64,000 nucleotides of DNA from JBAXQQ01 sp037131695. GTDB taxonomy: Bacteria > Armatimonadota > Hebobacteria > CAIYQO01. The position numbers and the translations under genes were made by a program. Where the stretch lies: positions 122,685-186,684 of the forward strand of contig CAZWZF010000004.1 of NCBI GenBank assembly GCA_964638715.1, in the 5' to 3' direction. The notes under the pieces were generated by a model. The model saw only the letters and a list, made by a program, of their open reading frames with translations, had not been told where the DNA came from and did not search any database. Below, in pieces: positions 28,601 to 38,600 of the stretch; within the stretch, counting starts at the first letter, position 1; each line of letters starts with the position of its first letter.

Positions 28601-28806
28601 TAGGTATGCTCCCGTTAGCTTTGGGACTTGGAGAAGGTTCAACAATTCAGCAACCGATGGCTATCGCAGTAATTGGCGGGTTAATCACATCAACATTTTT
28701 AACTTTATTTGTCGTGCCCGTTGTATATACATATCTTGATGATATATTAGTGAAAAAATTACAGAACAAAGCAAACAAAAAGCGAACAGAAGTCTCTGAA
28801 GGGTAA
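25666..28806 (+). CDS. RND efflux transporter permease (AcrB/HAE1 type)
   Basis: 1046 residues, the usual size. The first membrane helix follows YAVSRPVAVTMQIAALVLLG; two large periplasmic loops and two blocks of membrane helices follow. The proton-relay aspartates are present as Asp400-Asp401 in GLIVDDAVVVLEN; the second half has GILLVDYTN and MTAFAAMLGMLPLALGLGEG, typical of hydrophobe/amphiphile exporters. Ribosome-binding site AGGAT before the ATG. It works with the preceding adaptor to export drugs, lipids or other amphiphiles; substrate unknown. The gene ends at a bidirectional terminator. Confidence 0.95.
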   Translation: MNIAKYAVSRPVAVTMQIAALVLLGAISLTRLPVDLLPKVTIPTVNVSTQWPNVAPEEIEAQITRPVEQALSSVPGLYTITSTTSAGSSNVRVQFIWGTDIGQASIDVMQRIERAKRSFPNDDTLQTPTVSKFDPNQISILNIGVTGEDDPVKLRTLMDNQVSPIIESADGVAAATINGGIARAIIVNVDPLKLRAHNIVLANVMNRLLQENINAPAGIARQSDTEYTIRSQGWLTSIEDIKNISLSSTNGNIVTIGDVANVNDSYQERRVYTRLNGKPAVNISITKQSDANTITTVKSVMERIERVKKIYPNLKFETVYNQAKYVQLSVDDLMVNAAIGSVLAILILLFFLRNVRSTLVVALSIPISIISTFTLLYLCGFTLNTMSLSGLALATGLIVDDAVVVLENIFRHIERDKKTVIEAAVTGTNEIMSAVIASTWTVMVVFLPLLMIKGQSGQMFSQFALVVIFSLMISLLCAVTIVPMLATKLVSGDAHMEQLTHGHNSEKWHHRLFFKFGLLFDKIDMSYRNGLQWALRYRWQTLTAAFTITILAFLLKPMLGTEAIPPTDTGDLSIGIKLPPGTALEKTYSVMKKVERIVLDNENVAAAFVTAGAGGRSSSASSGNISVHLKEKRKQKTTDVMADLRKKLSGIPGTRPSIRSNDIVSSLMTGGDQSVEVDIFGSDLGTLSKLSKDVIQRVKDVPNLENVDVNWQEAMPEIQWTVDRAKASLLGVSFRDISDTLSTATNGSVASYFQDKGFQYPIVIQFPPSERKTVDKMSNLIITPSGAGFSKLGIVLRQVATPIYANGPSQITRQDRQRFIAISGTPQGRSSGDVQKDIKAALTDLQLPNGYYWDWGINQKRQAEESGGMNFAIILAIGIIFMLLAAQFESYSQPFAILLSVPLAATGVIVGLFITNQSLGLTAQIGILMLVGIVVKNGILLVDYTNTLRKKGIERNEAVLTASPTRLRPILMTAFAAMLGMLPLALGLGEGSTIQQPMAIAVIGGLITSTFLTLFVVPVVYTYLDDILVKKLQNKANKKRTEVSEG

Positions 28807-28812
28807 TTTAAA

Positions 28813-28853
28813 ATGTTATCGCTTTAAAGAAATAAACTCTAAAGCGATAACAT
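28813..28853. terminator. bidirectional terminator between convergent genes
   Basis: ATGTTATCGCTTTA (28813-28826) pairs perfectly with TAAAGCGATAACAT (28840-28853), a 14-base-pair stem with a 13-base loop. It fills the gap between the RND pump stop and the stop of the minus-strand acyltransferase/ligase gene. The T runs are modest on both sides. Confidence 0.8.
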
Positions 28854-31549
28854 CAAATTGAATACCCGCTCAATTGCCGATAATTCGTTTTTCCGCTTCC
28901 TAAAACAGGTATCTCCTCTATTATCTCAACATTTCGAATAAAATGCAGTGGTGACAATCCTGCTACCCGTAAAATGCTATTCACATCGTCACGTTCGACC
29001 TGTTTAATTATAAATAATATCAATTCTGGCCTATCATGACTTTCATCAGCAATTACAGCCAGCACCGGACCTTCATCATTCTCACCCATGTAATGTTTCA
29101 TCAGCACAGATTCAATAGCAGTCAAAGAAATCATTTCACCGCCAATTTTCACAAATCTTTTTAATCTTCCTTTGAAAATTAAGACACTATTTATATCTTC
29201 AATAACAAGGTCACCAGTGCGATACCATCTCTTTCCATAAAGTTCAATATATGGGTCTGGCGAGTCGCCTAAATAACCCGGAAACATATTGGGACCATTT
29301 ACACATAACATTCCCTGTTCACCCAAGTTTACTTTTTCGTTTGTTTCGGGATTAACAATAATATACTCTACGCAATCGATTACTTTTCCCAAAGATCGTT
29401 TTACAGGATTTTTCGGGTCATTCATCGCAATAACCGGAGCACATTCAGTAATTCCATAGCCTTCAGTGACTGTAGCATTCGGACACTTTACTTTTAGCGT
29501 TTCATATATTCGTTCAGAACATTCTTCAGCACCGGTAACTGCCAATGTTATTGAATCCAACTGGCCTGGTGCTGCACTGCGTGCTATGCCATATAAAAAT
29601 GTTGGTGTTCCAACAAGAACTGTTGCCTTGTATAGCTCTGTTAACTTGGATATTGCCGCGCCTTCAGTAGGACTGTTGTAATATATGCCACGGAATCCAC
29701 CACAAAGTACTGCTATAATGTTAACTGATAAACCAAAAGAATGAAACGGCGGCAACATACATAACATGATATCATTCTGAGTAAATTTTACCAGCCTTAA
29801 TGCAGAAGACATATCTGAAATGATATTTTCATGTGTTAATGGTACTGCTTTGGGGAAATTTTCAGAGCCAGATGTAAATAATACAACTGCAATCTCCTGA
29901 ACTTTTGCTTTCTTTAACTTTCCCCATCTCATATTAGCTTGCATTGCAGCTAAAATCTTTTCTGTTTTACTTAATGTTTTTGCAATATCTTCCAGATAAA
30001 CGAACTTTTCTTCAACACCGGTAAAATCAATGCTTTGTTCTTTTAATTTTGCTATCACCTTTTTTGAAGTAATAATATGTTTAACTCCTGTCAGTTCAAT
30101 CCCATGCAAAATATTTCGTTTTCCGGATGTCCAATTGATCATAACTGGAATTTTATTCGCAAATTGAAGTGTTAAATATAATGTTGTTGTAGCTACTGAA
30201 GCAGGCATCAACATTCCTACTGATTCACCATCGAGTTTTTCTATATGTGGTAATAAAGCAATAATAGAGGTAATTACATCACGATAACTTTTAACTCCAC
30301 TATTAGGATCAGCTATAATTGCTCTTCGAGGATTTTGAGATGCTTTGAATAAAAACGCATCAGTTACTTTTTTATGCTTGCCAATTTCCACCATACCATC
30401 TGAACCAATAAACCACTTTTTAGATGGCGGGTCGAAATGTAATTTTCGTGGTGCTGCAACGGCGTAACCTGCCGCTGCTAAAATGACTTCCGCAACCGTG
30501 TGCAGTGCATCAGGATTATCCTGGGTATAACCATATTCTGACGACAACCACACCAGCAATTCCGCACGTGCCAACGAATCTAATCCTAAATCATCTGCTA
30601 ATTGCATGGATGGATTTATATCATTTCGGTTACATAATTTTTTTATATATTCTGTAACATCTGAAATTATTTTCGGTGAAACTTCATCAATAGTACCTTT
30701 AAACTCGCTTACTGCTGGTTCCGGTAATATTTTAGTACCACCTTTTTGCCAAATAGTATGCGGCACATACGTATTTTGAGGTAATGGTTCTGTATTCAAA
30801 TATTGCTCAATATATCTATTTATTACACTTTTGTCTTCATGGCGCGGAAAATCTTCAGGCTCATAAAACTCAAGTGTAACTTTTCTCCGCGGTGTAAAAA
30901 ATATAAAGTTGGCGAATATCTCTAAAATTCCAATTAATACATTCATCCCAACTTCTGCTTTTCCATTTGCCTGCCCAAATGAACTTCCCCACAATCCGCG
31001 TGTTCGACATAAAACGATTCTTACATCATCATCATTATCTCGTAAAATAGTCTCAACTGCACTGTTGGCTCCTAATCTTTCTCTATTTGAAGACAATAAA
31101 GTGCCTGCCGGCCATAAAACTAAATTATAATTATTTCGCAAATCATCTGCACACATAATTATAGTTTTCTCTATTTCACTACGTGCGCTTGGACCATCAT
31201 GAATCATATCCGGCATTGTATGTATATTTACGCGTTTGCACATCCAACTGATAAAAGGCATATTTACAGCATTGCTCTCTGCTATTCCACGTGGAGTAAA
31301 ACGCGGGTAAAGTGTTGTTAATACTATTATGGGATCAATTAATGCTGGGTGACTTGGAAGAAAAAATATTTTTTTGTTTCCTTTTTTATATATTTCATCT
31401 AACCCTGAAACTTTAATATCATATCTTAACCAGACGATAAATTTCAAAATTATAACAACAAGCTGATTAAATAGCATCATTTTCTCCGTTTTCAGTAATT
31501 TAAGTGCTTTTTTCATAGAATTCCAGGAAACTTTTAGATATTTAATCAT
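28853..31549 (-). CDS. acyltransferase - acyl carrier protein - acyl-CoA/ACP ligase fusion
   Basis: 898 residues with three modules. Residues ~55-250: PlsC/LPLAT acyltransferase with HPALID (His67, Asp72) and WPAGTLLSSNRERLG in the FPEGT position. Residues ~290-360: an acyl carrier domain with the phosphopantetheine Ser325 in DLGLDSL. Residues ~385-890: an AMP-forming acyl ligase with VLFTSGSENFPKAVPLTH, GYGITECAP, WYRTGDL, FKGRLKRFVKIGGE and the C-terminal catalytic Lys in GSGKTNY. The plan resembles E. coli Aas (lysophospholipid reacylation) but with its own carrier domain inserted, so the ligase can charge fatty acid onto the internal carrier for transfer to a lipid acceptor. Single gene; an alternative ATG at 31516 has a better ribosome-binding site. 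Confidence 0.88.
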   Translation of the reverse strand: MIKYLKVSWNSMKKALKLLKTEKMMLFNQLVVIILKFIVWLRYDIKVSGLDEIYKKGNKKIFFLPSHPALIDPIIVLTTLYPRFTPRGIAESNAVNMPFISWMCKRVNIHTMPDMIHDGPSARSEIEKTIIMCADDLRNNYNLVLWPAGTLLSSNRERLGANSAVETILRDNDDDVRIVLCRTRGLWGSSFGQANGKAEVGMNVLIGILEIFANFIFFTPRRKVTLEFYEPEDFPRHEDKSVINRYIEQYLNTEPLPQNTYVPHTIWQKGGTKILPEPAVSEFKGTIDEVSPKIISDVTEYIKKLCNRNDINPSMQLADDLGLDSLARAELLVWLSSEYGYTQDNPDALHTVAEVILAAAGYAVAAPRKLHFDPPSKKWFIGSDGMVEIGKHKKVTDAFLFKASQNPRRAIIADPNSGVKSYRDVITSIIALLPHIEKLDGESVGMLMPASVATTTLYLTLQFANKIPVMINWTSGKRNILHGIELTGVKHIITSKKVIAKLKEQSIDFTGVEEKFVYLEDIAKTLSKTEKILAAMQANMRWGKLKKAKVQEIAVVLFTSGSENFPKAVPLTHENIISDMSSALRLVKFTQNDIMLCMLPPFHSFGLSVNIIAVLCGGFRGIYYNSPTEGAAISKLTELYKATVLVGTPTFLYGIARSAAPGQLDSITLAVTGAEECSERIYETLKVKCPNATVTEGYGITECAPVIAMNDPKNPVKRSLGKVIDCVEYIIVNPETNEKVNLGEQGMLCVNGPNMFPGYLGDSPDPYIELYGKRWYRTGDLVIEDINSVLIFKGRLKRFVKIGGEMISLTAIESVLMKHYMGENDEGPVLAVIADESHDRPELILFIIKQVERDDVNSILRVAGLSPLHFIRNVEIIEEIPVLGSGKTNYRQLSGYSI

Positions 31550-31555
31550 TATTCG

Positions 31556-31584
31556 TTGACACTTGCAAATCTGATTCGTATAAT
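31556..31584 (+). promoter_or_regulatory. perfect-consensus sigma-70 promoter
   Basis: TTGACA at 31556-31561 and TATAAT at 31579-31584 with a 17-base spacer: both hexamers and the spacing match the consensus exactly. It points to the secreted metalloprotease-like gene at 31653 and lies in the divergent gap with the acyltransferase/ligase gene. Confidence 0.85.
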
Positions 31585-31652
31585 CCGATACGGGATATCG
31601 TTGTAATTATGATATTTATCAAAATTCATCAAACGACTCCCGTGTGGAAAAT

Positions 31653-33332
31653 ATGAAAAAAATAATTCTGATACTATTAATAATCGTCATTACAAACTTA
31701 ATCACTTCTGCTGTCACAGTAATTCCTGATGCGGATGCCTTAATCAAAAATGCTTCCGATACCGGAAATGCACGTGGTGCAGATGCTGCGATTTCATTAT
31801 TAACTAAAATTGCTGAACAATACCCGCGTTATCCTAAAGTATACAATGTATTAATGACATGGCAAGAAATAAAATGTTTATCATTAGTTAGAAATGAAGA
31901 TATCTGGCGAGAAATCATGCCTGACACTCCACGTCCAGCAATGCCAACATTAGAACAGAAAAGAGAATACTTGCAGAATCATATTCAGGATGAAACTTTT
32001 CAGCCGTCAGTATCCTCATTATTCGAAACTGCTGGAAATGCTATTGCAATAGCAGATGGCGATGTAGATTTAACAATTGTCAACTCATTAACCAAACAAG
32101 ATTTCCCAATTAAATTAGGAGCGGCAGGTGTAATGGCTTTACCTGGTAAACCAAAACCTGTTACATATAAACTCACAGATCCCGTATTGCCATTATCTGC
32201 ACAAGGAGAAAAACAAGGTTTAATTTGTGGTGAAGCTTTGCCGGTAAGATCATCGTTTGAACGCGACCCTAAATATGGTATTACTCCAGTGGATAATGAT
32301 GCTATTAAACCTGTTATATGGGGATTCAGTCGAATGATATATGCTTATGAATATGACTCTGCATCATCACAATGGACTTTAAAATTTCGTATTATGTGGC
32401 AGGATTCACCAGGAAAAACAGATAACAGGTATCAATTAGCATCAAATACGGCATCATTACTATTGCGCATTTCGGCATTAGCTCGAAATTATGGCAATTT
32501 TACACCAAGATTCTCAAATGACAATATTATTAATATCTGGCTTGCTGAAGGTGGAGAAGCCGGTGGTGAGTCCTTCAATAATAACATCTACTTGTATAAA
32601 ATCAATGCTCAACGTTCCTCTGCAGAATGGATGCGTGAAATCGCTCATGAATATGGACATCAGGTAATCCCTGTAATTGGCGGATATGAAGAACCAGAAT
32701 GGGGAGCAAATGGCAGATTAGGCGAAAAACTATTTATGCGCTGGTTATATATTAATGTAGGTAAATCATTGGACCCGCACCCATGGGTTAGCGATACCAT
32801 ACCGGATGATTTTATGAAATACAAAATTAACCCGCTTGTAGTTGCATATACTACACTTGGTCCAAAAGGTATCGTAGGAAAACGCGATGAAAGTGGGATG
32901 GATGCTTTTGTCGGCTTCGCAATATTCATTGATATTACGCAAGGTGGAAGAGAATTATCATATATTTTAAATAAAGTCACCTCCCCTTCTTATGATGGAA
33001 ATAATGGTTTCTTAAAATTTATAGAACAACAGGCAACTTATTATTATGAAATTTCATCAAAACCGGTAATTTCCTTGCGGATGGCTGAATTGCCAGCTAA
33101 CACCCCTGCCTGGGTATTTCTCTCAGAGGGTATCTGGCAAGGAAAAGCTGTACCTGAAAAAAATACCATGCTTCATTTTAAAGGCGAAATGGATGACCAG
33201 CCTATGGTAGTAGACGGAAGTGGAAATTTCATGTTGAATATAAAAGGAGCCGGTTGGCATTGTGTAAAGCTAACATCAGATAACGGAGACAAATTAAATC
33301 TTTTAAAATTAGTTCCCATAAAGAACGATTAA
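31653..33332 (+). CDS. secreted putative zinc metalloprotease (HEYGH), unknown family
   Basis: About 559 residues from ATG 31653 (a GTG three codons upstream is the alternative). A signal peptide (MKKIILILLIIVITNLITSA) directs export. A helical, TPR-like stretch follows (about 40-80), then a long unrecognised beta-rich region. The zinc-binding motif HEYGH is near residues 332-336 inside EWMREIAHEYGH, followed about 14-26 residues later by several glutamates (EEPEWGANGRLGE) that could supply the third ligand, as in gluzincin peptidases. The C-terminal ~70 residues look like a small beta domain. I cannot assign a named peptidase family. It stands alone behind a perfect promoter and 16 bases before topA. 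Confidence 0.65.
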   Translation: MKKIILILLIIVITNLITSAVTVIPDADALIKNASDTGNARGADAAISLLTKIAEQYPRYPKVYNVLMTWQEIKCLSLVRNEDIWREIMPDTPRPAMPTLEQKREYLQNHIQDETFQPSVSSLFETAGNAIAIADGDVDLTIVNSLTKQDFPIKLGAAGVMALPGKPKPVTYKLTDPVLPLSAQGEKQGLICGEALPVRSSFERDPKYGITPVDNDAIKPVIWGFSRMIYAYEYDSASSQWTLKFRIMWQDSPGKTDNRYQLASNTASLLLRISALARNYGNFTPRFSNDNIINIWLAEGGEAGGESFNNNIYLYKINAQRSSAEWMREIAHEYGHQVIPVIGGYEEPEWGANGRLGEKLFMRWLYINVGKSLDPHPWVSDTIPDDFMKYKINPLVVAYTTLGPKGIVGKRDESGMDAFVGFAIFIDITQGGRELSYILNKVTSPSYDGNNGFLKFIEQQATYYYEISSKPVISLRMAELPANTPAWVFLSEGIWQGKAVPEKNTMLHFKGEMDDQPMVVDGSGNFMLNIKGAGWHCVKLTSDNGDKLNLLKLVPIKND

Positions 33333-33348
33333 AGTTAAGGAGCATTTT

Positions 33349-35694
33349 GTGGCAGGTAAGTCACTCATTATTGTTGAGTCACCGGCTAAAACCCGGACTA
33401 TAAAGAATTATCTTGGAGATTCATTCTCTGTATTAGCATCTATGGGTCATGTACGGGATCTTCCCGATAGCGACCTGGGTGTCGATATTGAAAATAATTT
33501 CGCGCCAAATTATGTTGCGTTAAAAGACCGCAGCGATGTAATGAAAAAAATAAGAGACGCAGTAAAAGATGCAGACACTGTTTACCTCGCAACCGACCCA
33601 GACCGTGAAGGCGAGGCAATTGCATGGCATCTACAGGAAGCATTAAAATTAAAAAATGCAAAACGCATAGAATTTAATGAGATCACTAAATCAGCAATTA
33701 CTTATGCATTGGCAAATCCGCGCGATATTGATCTGCCACGAGTAAACGCACAACAGGCACGTCGAATATTAGATCGATTAGTCGGTTATCAATTAAGTCC
33801 TTTACTGTGGAAAAAAGTACGGCGCGGCTTAAGTGCCGGACGTGTTCAATCAGTCGCAGTTAAATTAGTCTGCGACCGAGAACGTGAAATAAACGCTTTT
33901 ATTCCAGAAGAATATTGGACTATTATTGCAAATGTATGCAAACATCAAAAACAAGAAGACAGCTTTAAAGCAAAACTGATTGAAAAAAATAATGTAAAAT
34001 ACAAACCGACAAATGAAGCCCAGGCTAAAGAAACAACAGAGTTTTTAGAAAAAGCTGAATATGTTGTTGTGTCTGTTAAAAATAGCACACAACGACGTCA
34101 ACCGCAGCCGCCGTTTATTACCAGTTCTTTGCAACAGGAAGCATCTCGTTCTCATGGTTATAACGCAAAAAGAATTATGCGAATTGCGCAAGATTTATAT
34201 GAAGGTATCGATTTAGGCAAAGAAGGCCATGCCGGTTTAATTACTTATATGAGAACTGACTCAACTAATGTATCTGAAGAAGCAAAAGAAAAAGCTGCGG
34301 AATTTATTGAGAGAACTTACGGGATAGAATACTTGCCGGAAAATGCAAGAAAAATAAAAAAAGTACAGGGAGCACAAGAAGCCCACGAAGCAATTCGTCC
34401 AACAGATCCTGCTCGTACTCCTGAATCAATCGCGCATTTACTTAACCCTGACCAACTTAAGATTTACAAATTAATATGGCGCAGATTCATGGCAAGCCAG
34501 ATGGCAAATGCGCGTATTGATGTGATGATTGTTGATCTGCAGGCTGGCGAATATTTATTAAGAGCAAACGGTCAGCGCGTAGCATTTCCGGGATTTTTAA
34601 AATTATCTCCTGATAGACAGGAAGGCGAATTATTGCCAGATGTTAAAATTGGTGAAATCGTTGATTTGCTAAACCTGAAAACCGATCAGAATTTCACACA
34701 GCCACCTTCAAGATATACTGAAGCAACTTTAATTAAAGCATTGGAAAGCCGTGGAATTGGAAGACCATCAACCTATGCAGCTATTTTAAGTACAATAATT
34801 GATAGAAAATATACGACTCTTGAAGAGAAAAAATTTCATCCTACAGGACTTGGTTTAGTTGTAAATGAACAGTTGGAAACCCATTTCAAGGATATTGTTG
34901 ACCCCGACTTCACTGCAAGAATGGAAGGGCAACTGGACGAAGTTGAAAATGGAAAAGAAGATTGGGTAAAAGTATTAAGAGATTTTCATACCGGCTTTAA
35001 TGCAGAACTACTTTTGGCAGCAGATAACATGGTGCGATTAAAAGTACCTGAAGAAGCATTAGAAAAATTATGCCCGGAATGTGGTAAACATCTTGTTGTT
35101 CGTGAAGGTAAATTCGGGAAGTTTATAGCATGTTCAGGATTCCCGGAATGCAAATATTCCGGTGATGAAAAAGATATCATAAAATCTACGGATGGCTCTG
35201 AAACATCTACTGATAATATAACCGAAGGTGAACCGGAAATAGAAGTTAAATGCGACAAATGCGGTTCTCTGATGGTGAAAAGAAACAGCAGGCGCGGTCC
35301 GTTCCTGGGATGTTCAAATTATCCTGAATGTAAAAATATTATGAATCTTGATGGTCAGGTTAAACCAGAAAAAGCGCCTACCCAATATACAACAATTAAA
35401 TGTGAAAAATGCGGCAGACCAATGGCATTGCGCAACAGCAAACGCGGTCAATTCCTTGGGTGCAGCGGATTCCCCAGATGCAGATCATTGACTAAGCTGC
35501 CTGAAGATGGCGTGATAATTATGGAGCAGTCCGAAGTTGATACGATGCTCGCTAAAGCAAAAGAAGCGGCAGCAAAAAAGACTGTTAAAAAGGTACCATC
35601 AGAAACGGTAAAGAAAACAGTTAAAAAAACTACTGCACCGAAAACAAAAACTACTGCTGCAAAATCAAAGGCAAAACCAACTAAACAGGAATAA
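33349..35694 (+). CDS. topA: DNA topoisomerase I
   Basis: 781-residue type IA topoisomerase that relaxes negative supercoils. GTG start with AAGGAG upstream. The Toprim domain carries IVESPAKT and DPDREGEAI; the catalytic tyrosine is Tyr300 in LITYMRTDSTN. Three C-terminal four-cysteine zinc ribbons are visible (CPEC...CSGFPEC, CDKC...CSNYPEC, CEKC...CSGFPRC), followed by a Lys/Thr/Ala-rich basic tail that helps DNA binding. The length is ordinary for bacteria with three ribbons. Confidence 0.97.
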   Translation: MAGKSLIIVESPAKTRTIKNYLGDSFSVLASMGHVRDLPDSDLGVDIENNFAPNYVALKDRSDVMKKIRDAVKDADTVYLATDPDREGEAIAWHLQEALKLKNAKRIEFNEITKSAITYALANPRDIDLPRVNAQQARRILDRLVGYQLSPLLWKKVRRGLSAGRVQSVAVKLVCDREREINAFIPEEYWTIIANVCKHQKQEDSFKAKLIEKNNVKYKPTNEAQAKETTEFLEKAEYVVVSVKNSTQRRQPQPPFITSSLQQEASRSHGYNAKRIMRIAQDLYEGIDLGKEGHAGLITYMRTDSTNVSEEAKEKAAEFIERTYGIEYLPENARKIKKVQGAQEAHEAIRPTDPARTPESIAHLLNPDQLKIYKLIWRRFMASQMANARIDVMIVDLQAGEYLLRANGQRVAFPGFLKLSPDRQEGELLPDVKIGEIVDLLNLKTDQNFTQPPSRYTEATLIKALESRGIGRPSTYAAILSTIIDRKYTTLEEKKFHPTGLGLVVNEQLETHFKDIVDPDFTARMEGQLDEVENGKEDWVKVLRDFHTGFNAELLLAADNMVRLKVPEEALEKLCPECGKHLVVREGKFGKFIACSGFPECKYSGDEKDIIKSTDGSETSTDNITEGEPEIEVKCDKCGSLMVKRNSRRGPFLGCSNYPECKNIMNLDGQVKPEKAPTQYTTIKCEKCGRPMALRNSKRGQFLGCSGFPRCRSLTKLPEDGVIIMEQSEVDTMLAKAKEAAAKKTVKKVPSETVKKTVKKTTAPKTKTTAAKSKAKPTKQE

Positions 35695-35698
35695 AAGA

Positions 35699-38600
35699 AT
35701 GGCTACAGATATTGAGTGGAAACACCGAATTGAACGTTGGCGCGACTGTTTGCGCACATTATTTTTTCGCCAGCCTATAACTACAGATTTGCAAGGCTTT
35801 ATTACTAATGAGCAGTTAACCGCAAAAGAAGCAATGACCCGTGATATGAAGCCAATGCCAGTAGGTACTCAATGGGGCGCAAAATGGGAATATGTCTGGT
35901 TTAAATGCACGGTTATTATTCCTGAAGAATTTAAAGGCAAGGTAGTTGCTTTTAAATTAGGCAGCGGAAGCGACGAAAGTGCTATCTATGTAAATGGTGA
36001 GCATTTTGGGGCACAAGATTGGGGACGACGGGAGATAATATTAACTTTTAATGCCACCCCCGGCGAGTGCTATGAAATATTGGCTGAAAGCTATGCTGGA
36101 CATGGAAATCGCAATTCAGGTAATGGGCCTATTCCCTATGGTGTTGACGCTGTACCGGAACCACCCGCTTTACAGCAAACTATAGTCGATACAACCTTTT
36201 GTGAATGGTGCGAAGAAGCATATCAGGCTTGGATAGAAATGAATATGCTTACACAGTTATCCGAACTGGTAGACCAGGAATCTTTGCGCTATTCTGAAAT
36301 ATCTCAGGCTTTACGTGATTTTACTGTCATTGCAGATTTAGAATTGCCATATAATGAAATGGTTGAAAGCCTGAAAGCTGGCAGAGAAAGACTGCGACCA
36401 ATTTTAGAATGTGTTAATGGCACTACCGTCCCCACACTTTTTGCGTTTGGCCATTCGCATATTGATATCGCGTGGCTTTGGCCATTGCGTGAAACCGCCT
36501 CGAAATGTACCCGTACATTTGCATCACAACTAAAACTGATGGATCTATACCCGGATTATATCTTCCTGCAAAGCCAGCCATATCTTTATCAGTTGGTCAA
36601 AGATGATTATCCTGACCTTTATGTTAAAATTAAAGAAAAAATTGCTGAAGGAAGATGGCTGCCGGAAGGCGGCATGTGGGTTGAAGCAGATACAAACATC
36701 TCCAGTGGTGAAAGTCTAATTCGTCAATTAATCCATGGTAAAAAGTTTTTCCGTGAGGAATTTGGAGTTGAGAACGAAGTATTATGGCTTCCAGATGTAT
36801 TTGGCTACTCCGGTGCATTGCCGCAGATAATGCGAGGATGCGGGATTAAATATTTCAGCACTCAGAAAATATATTGCAATTATGAAGGTGGACACCCATT
36901 CCCATATACAACATTTACCTGGGAAGGAATAGATGGTTCTGAAATATTAGTCGGAATGCATTATGACTATAATTCTGCAACATACCCTCATGCTATAAAT
37001 GATAGATGGCGGGAAAGAAGACAAAAAATCGGTTTATCTACCAAGTTATTTCCATTTGGACATGGCGACGGCGGCGGCGGCGCAACCCGCGACCATCTTG
37101 AATATATAAAACGTTCAAAAAATCTGGAAGGATTGCCGAAAGTGCAATATGGTACTCTAATGGACTACTTCCTCGATTTAGAGAAACGCGGATATCCAGA
37201 TGCTCGTTATGTTGGAGAATTATATTATCAAGTCCATCGTGGAACATTAACAACCCAGGCAAAAACAAAACTCGGTAATCGTAAAAGCGAATATGCACTG
37301 CGTGAAGCAGAAATTTGGGGAATTTTAGCTGCTGGTGATAATGAATACTCATACCCATATTCGATTATTGATGCTGCTTGGAAAAAGGTATTATTAAATC
37401 AATTCCATGATATAATCCCAGGTTCTTCAATTCAGCGTGTCTACGAAGAAGCAGAGGCTGATTATGCTGAAGTAATTAACACAGCAGAAGAGATAGCATC
37501 ACAAGCTATAGCGACTTTTACGAATGATACTGATGCTATAACAATTTTTAATTCATTGAATTGGAACAGAAATGCATTAATACCATTACCGAATGATTAT
37601 GCTGGTGCATCTGATATAAATGGCAAACCACTTGATACTCAAATAATTGAAGAAGAACTATTTGCAGAAGTAGCGGTGCCATCTTGCGGATGGACAACAA
37701 TTAATAAAGCTGATAGTTCACCTGAAACTGCATCGAAAGTAACAGCCACAGAAAAACTGCTTGAAAACAATTTGATAAAGGTTATATTTAATGAATCTGG
37801 TGAGATTACTTCGATATTTGATAAAGAAAATCAATTTGAATTTGCTGCCGGTCCGTGCAATTCATTCGAAATGTTTAAAGATGTAGCGAATGCTTATGAA
37901 GCATGGGATATTAATCATACATACATGCTAAACCAGTTGCAACTGACATCTGATGCTAAAATAAAAGTAATATCATCTGGAGCATTAGCAGGTGTATTGC
38001 AAATTACAAAAATGTTGAATAAATCACTCATAACACTTGATATTATGCTTCGACATAATAGTCGTGAGATTGAATTCAGCGCCAATGTTGATTGGAAAGA
38101 AAAGCATAAATTATTAAAAGTAGCTTTCCCGGTGAATATACATGCAAACGAATCCCTGCATGAAATCCAATTTGGACATATTGCCCGTCCTAATCATTAT
38201 TCAAATCAATTAGATGAAGATAGATTTGAAGTATCTAATCATAAATGGACAGCACTGGTCGAAAACAATCACGGTTTTGCAGTGCTTAATGATTGCAAAT
38301 ACGGCGTTAATGTATTAAAAAATAAGATTAGTTTGACTTTAATGCGCGCACCAGCATGTCCTGATAGAACGTGCGATATCGGTATACAGCAATTTAAATA
38401 CGCTTTCTATGTTTGGACTGGCTCTTTTGCTGATTCAAACCTGATACAACGCGGGTATGAATTAAACATCCCGGTAATGTCAGTATCCGGTGCTACTAGC
38501 GAAAAATCAATTTTCAATACTGATTCAGATAATATCATTATAGAATCTATCAAACCTGCTGAAGATGCCAGTGGAGACATCGTATTACGGTTATATGAAT

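Noticed and set aside
37066..37085. GGC triplet repeat resembling a microsatellite
   Set aside because: It encodes the conserved glycine motif GHGDGGGG of GH38 mannosidases and is explained by coding.
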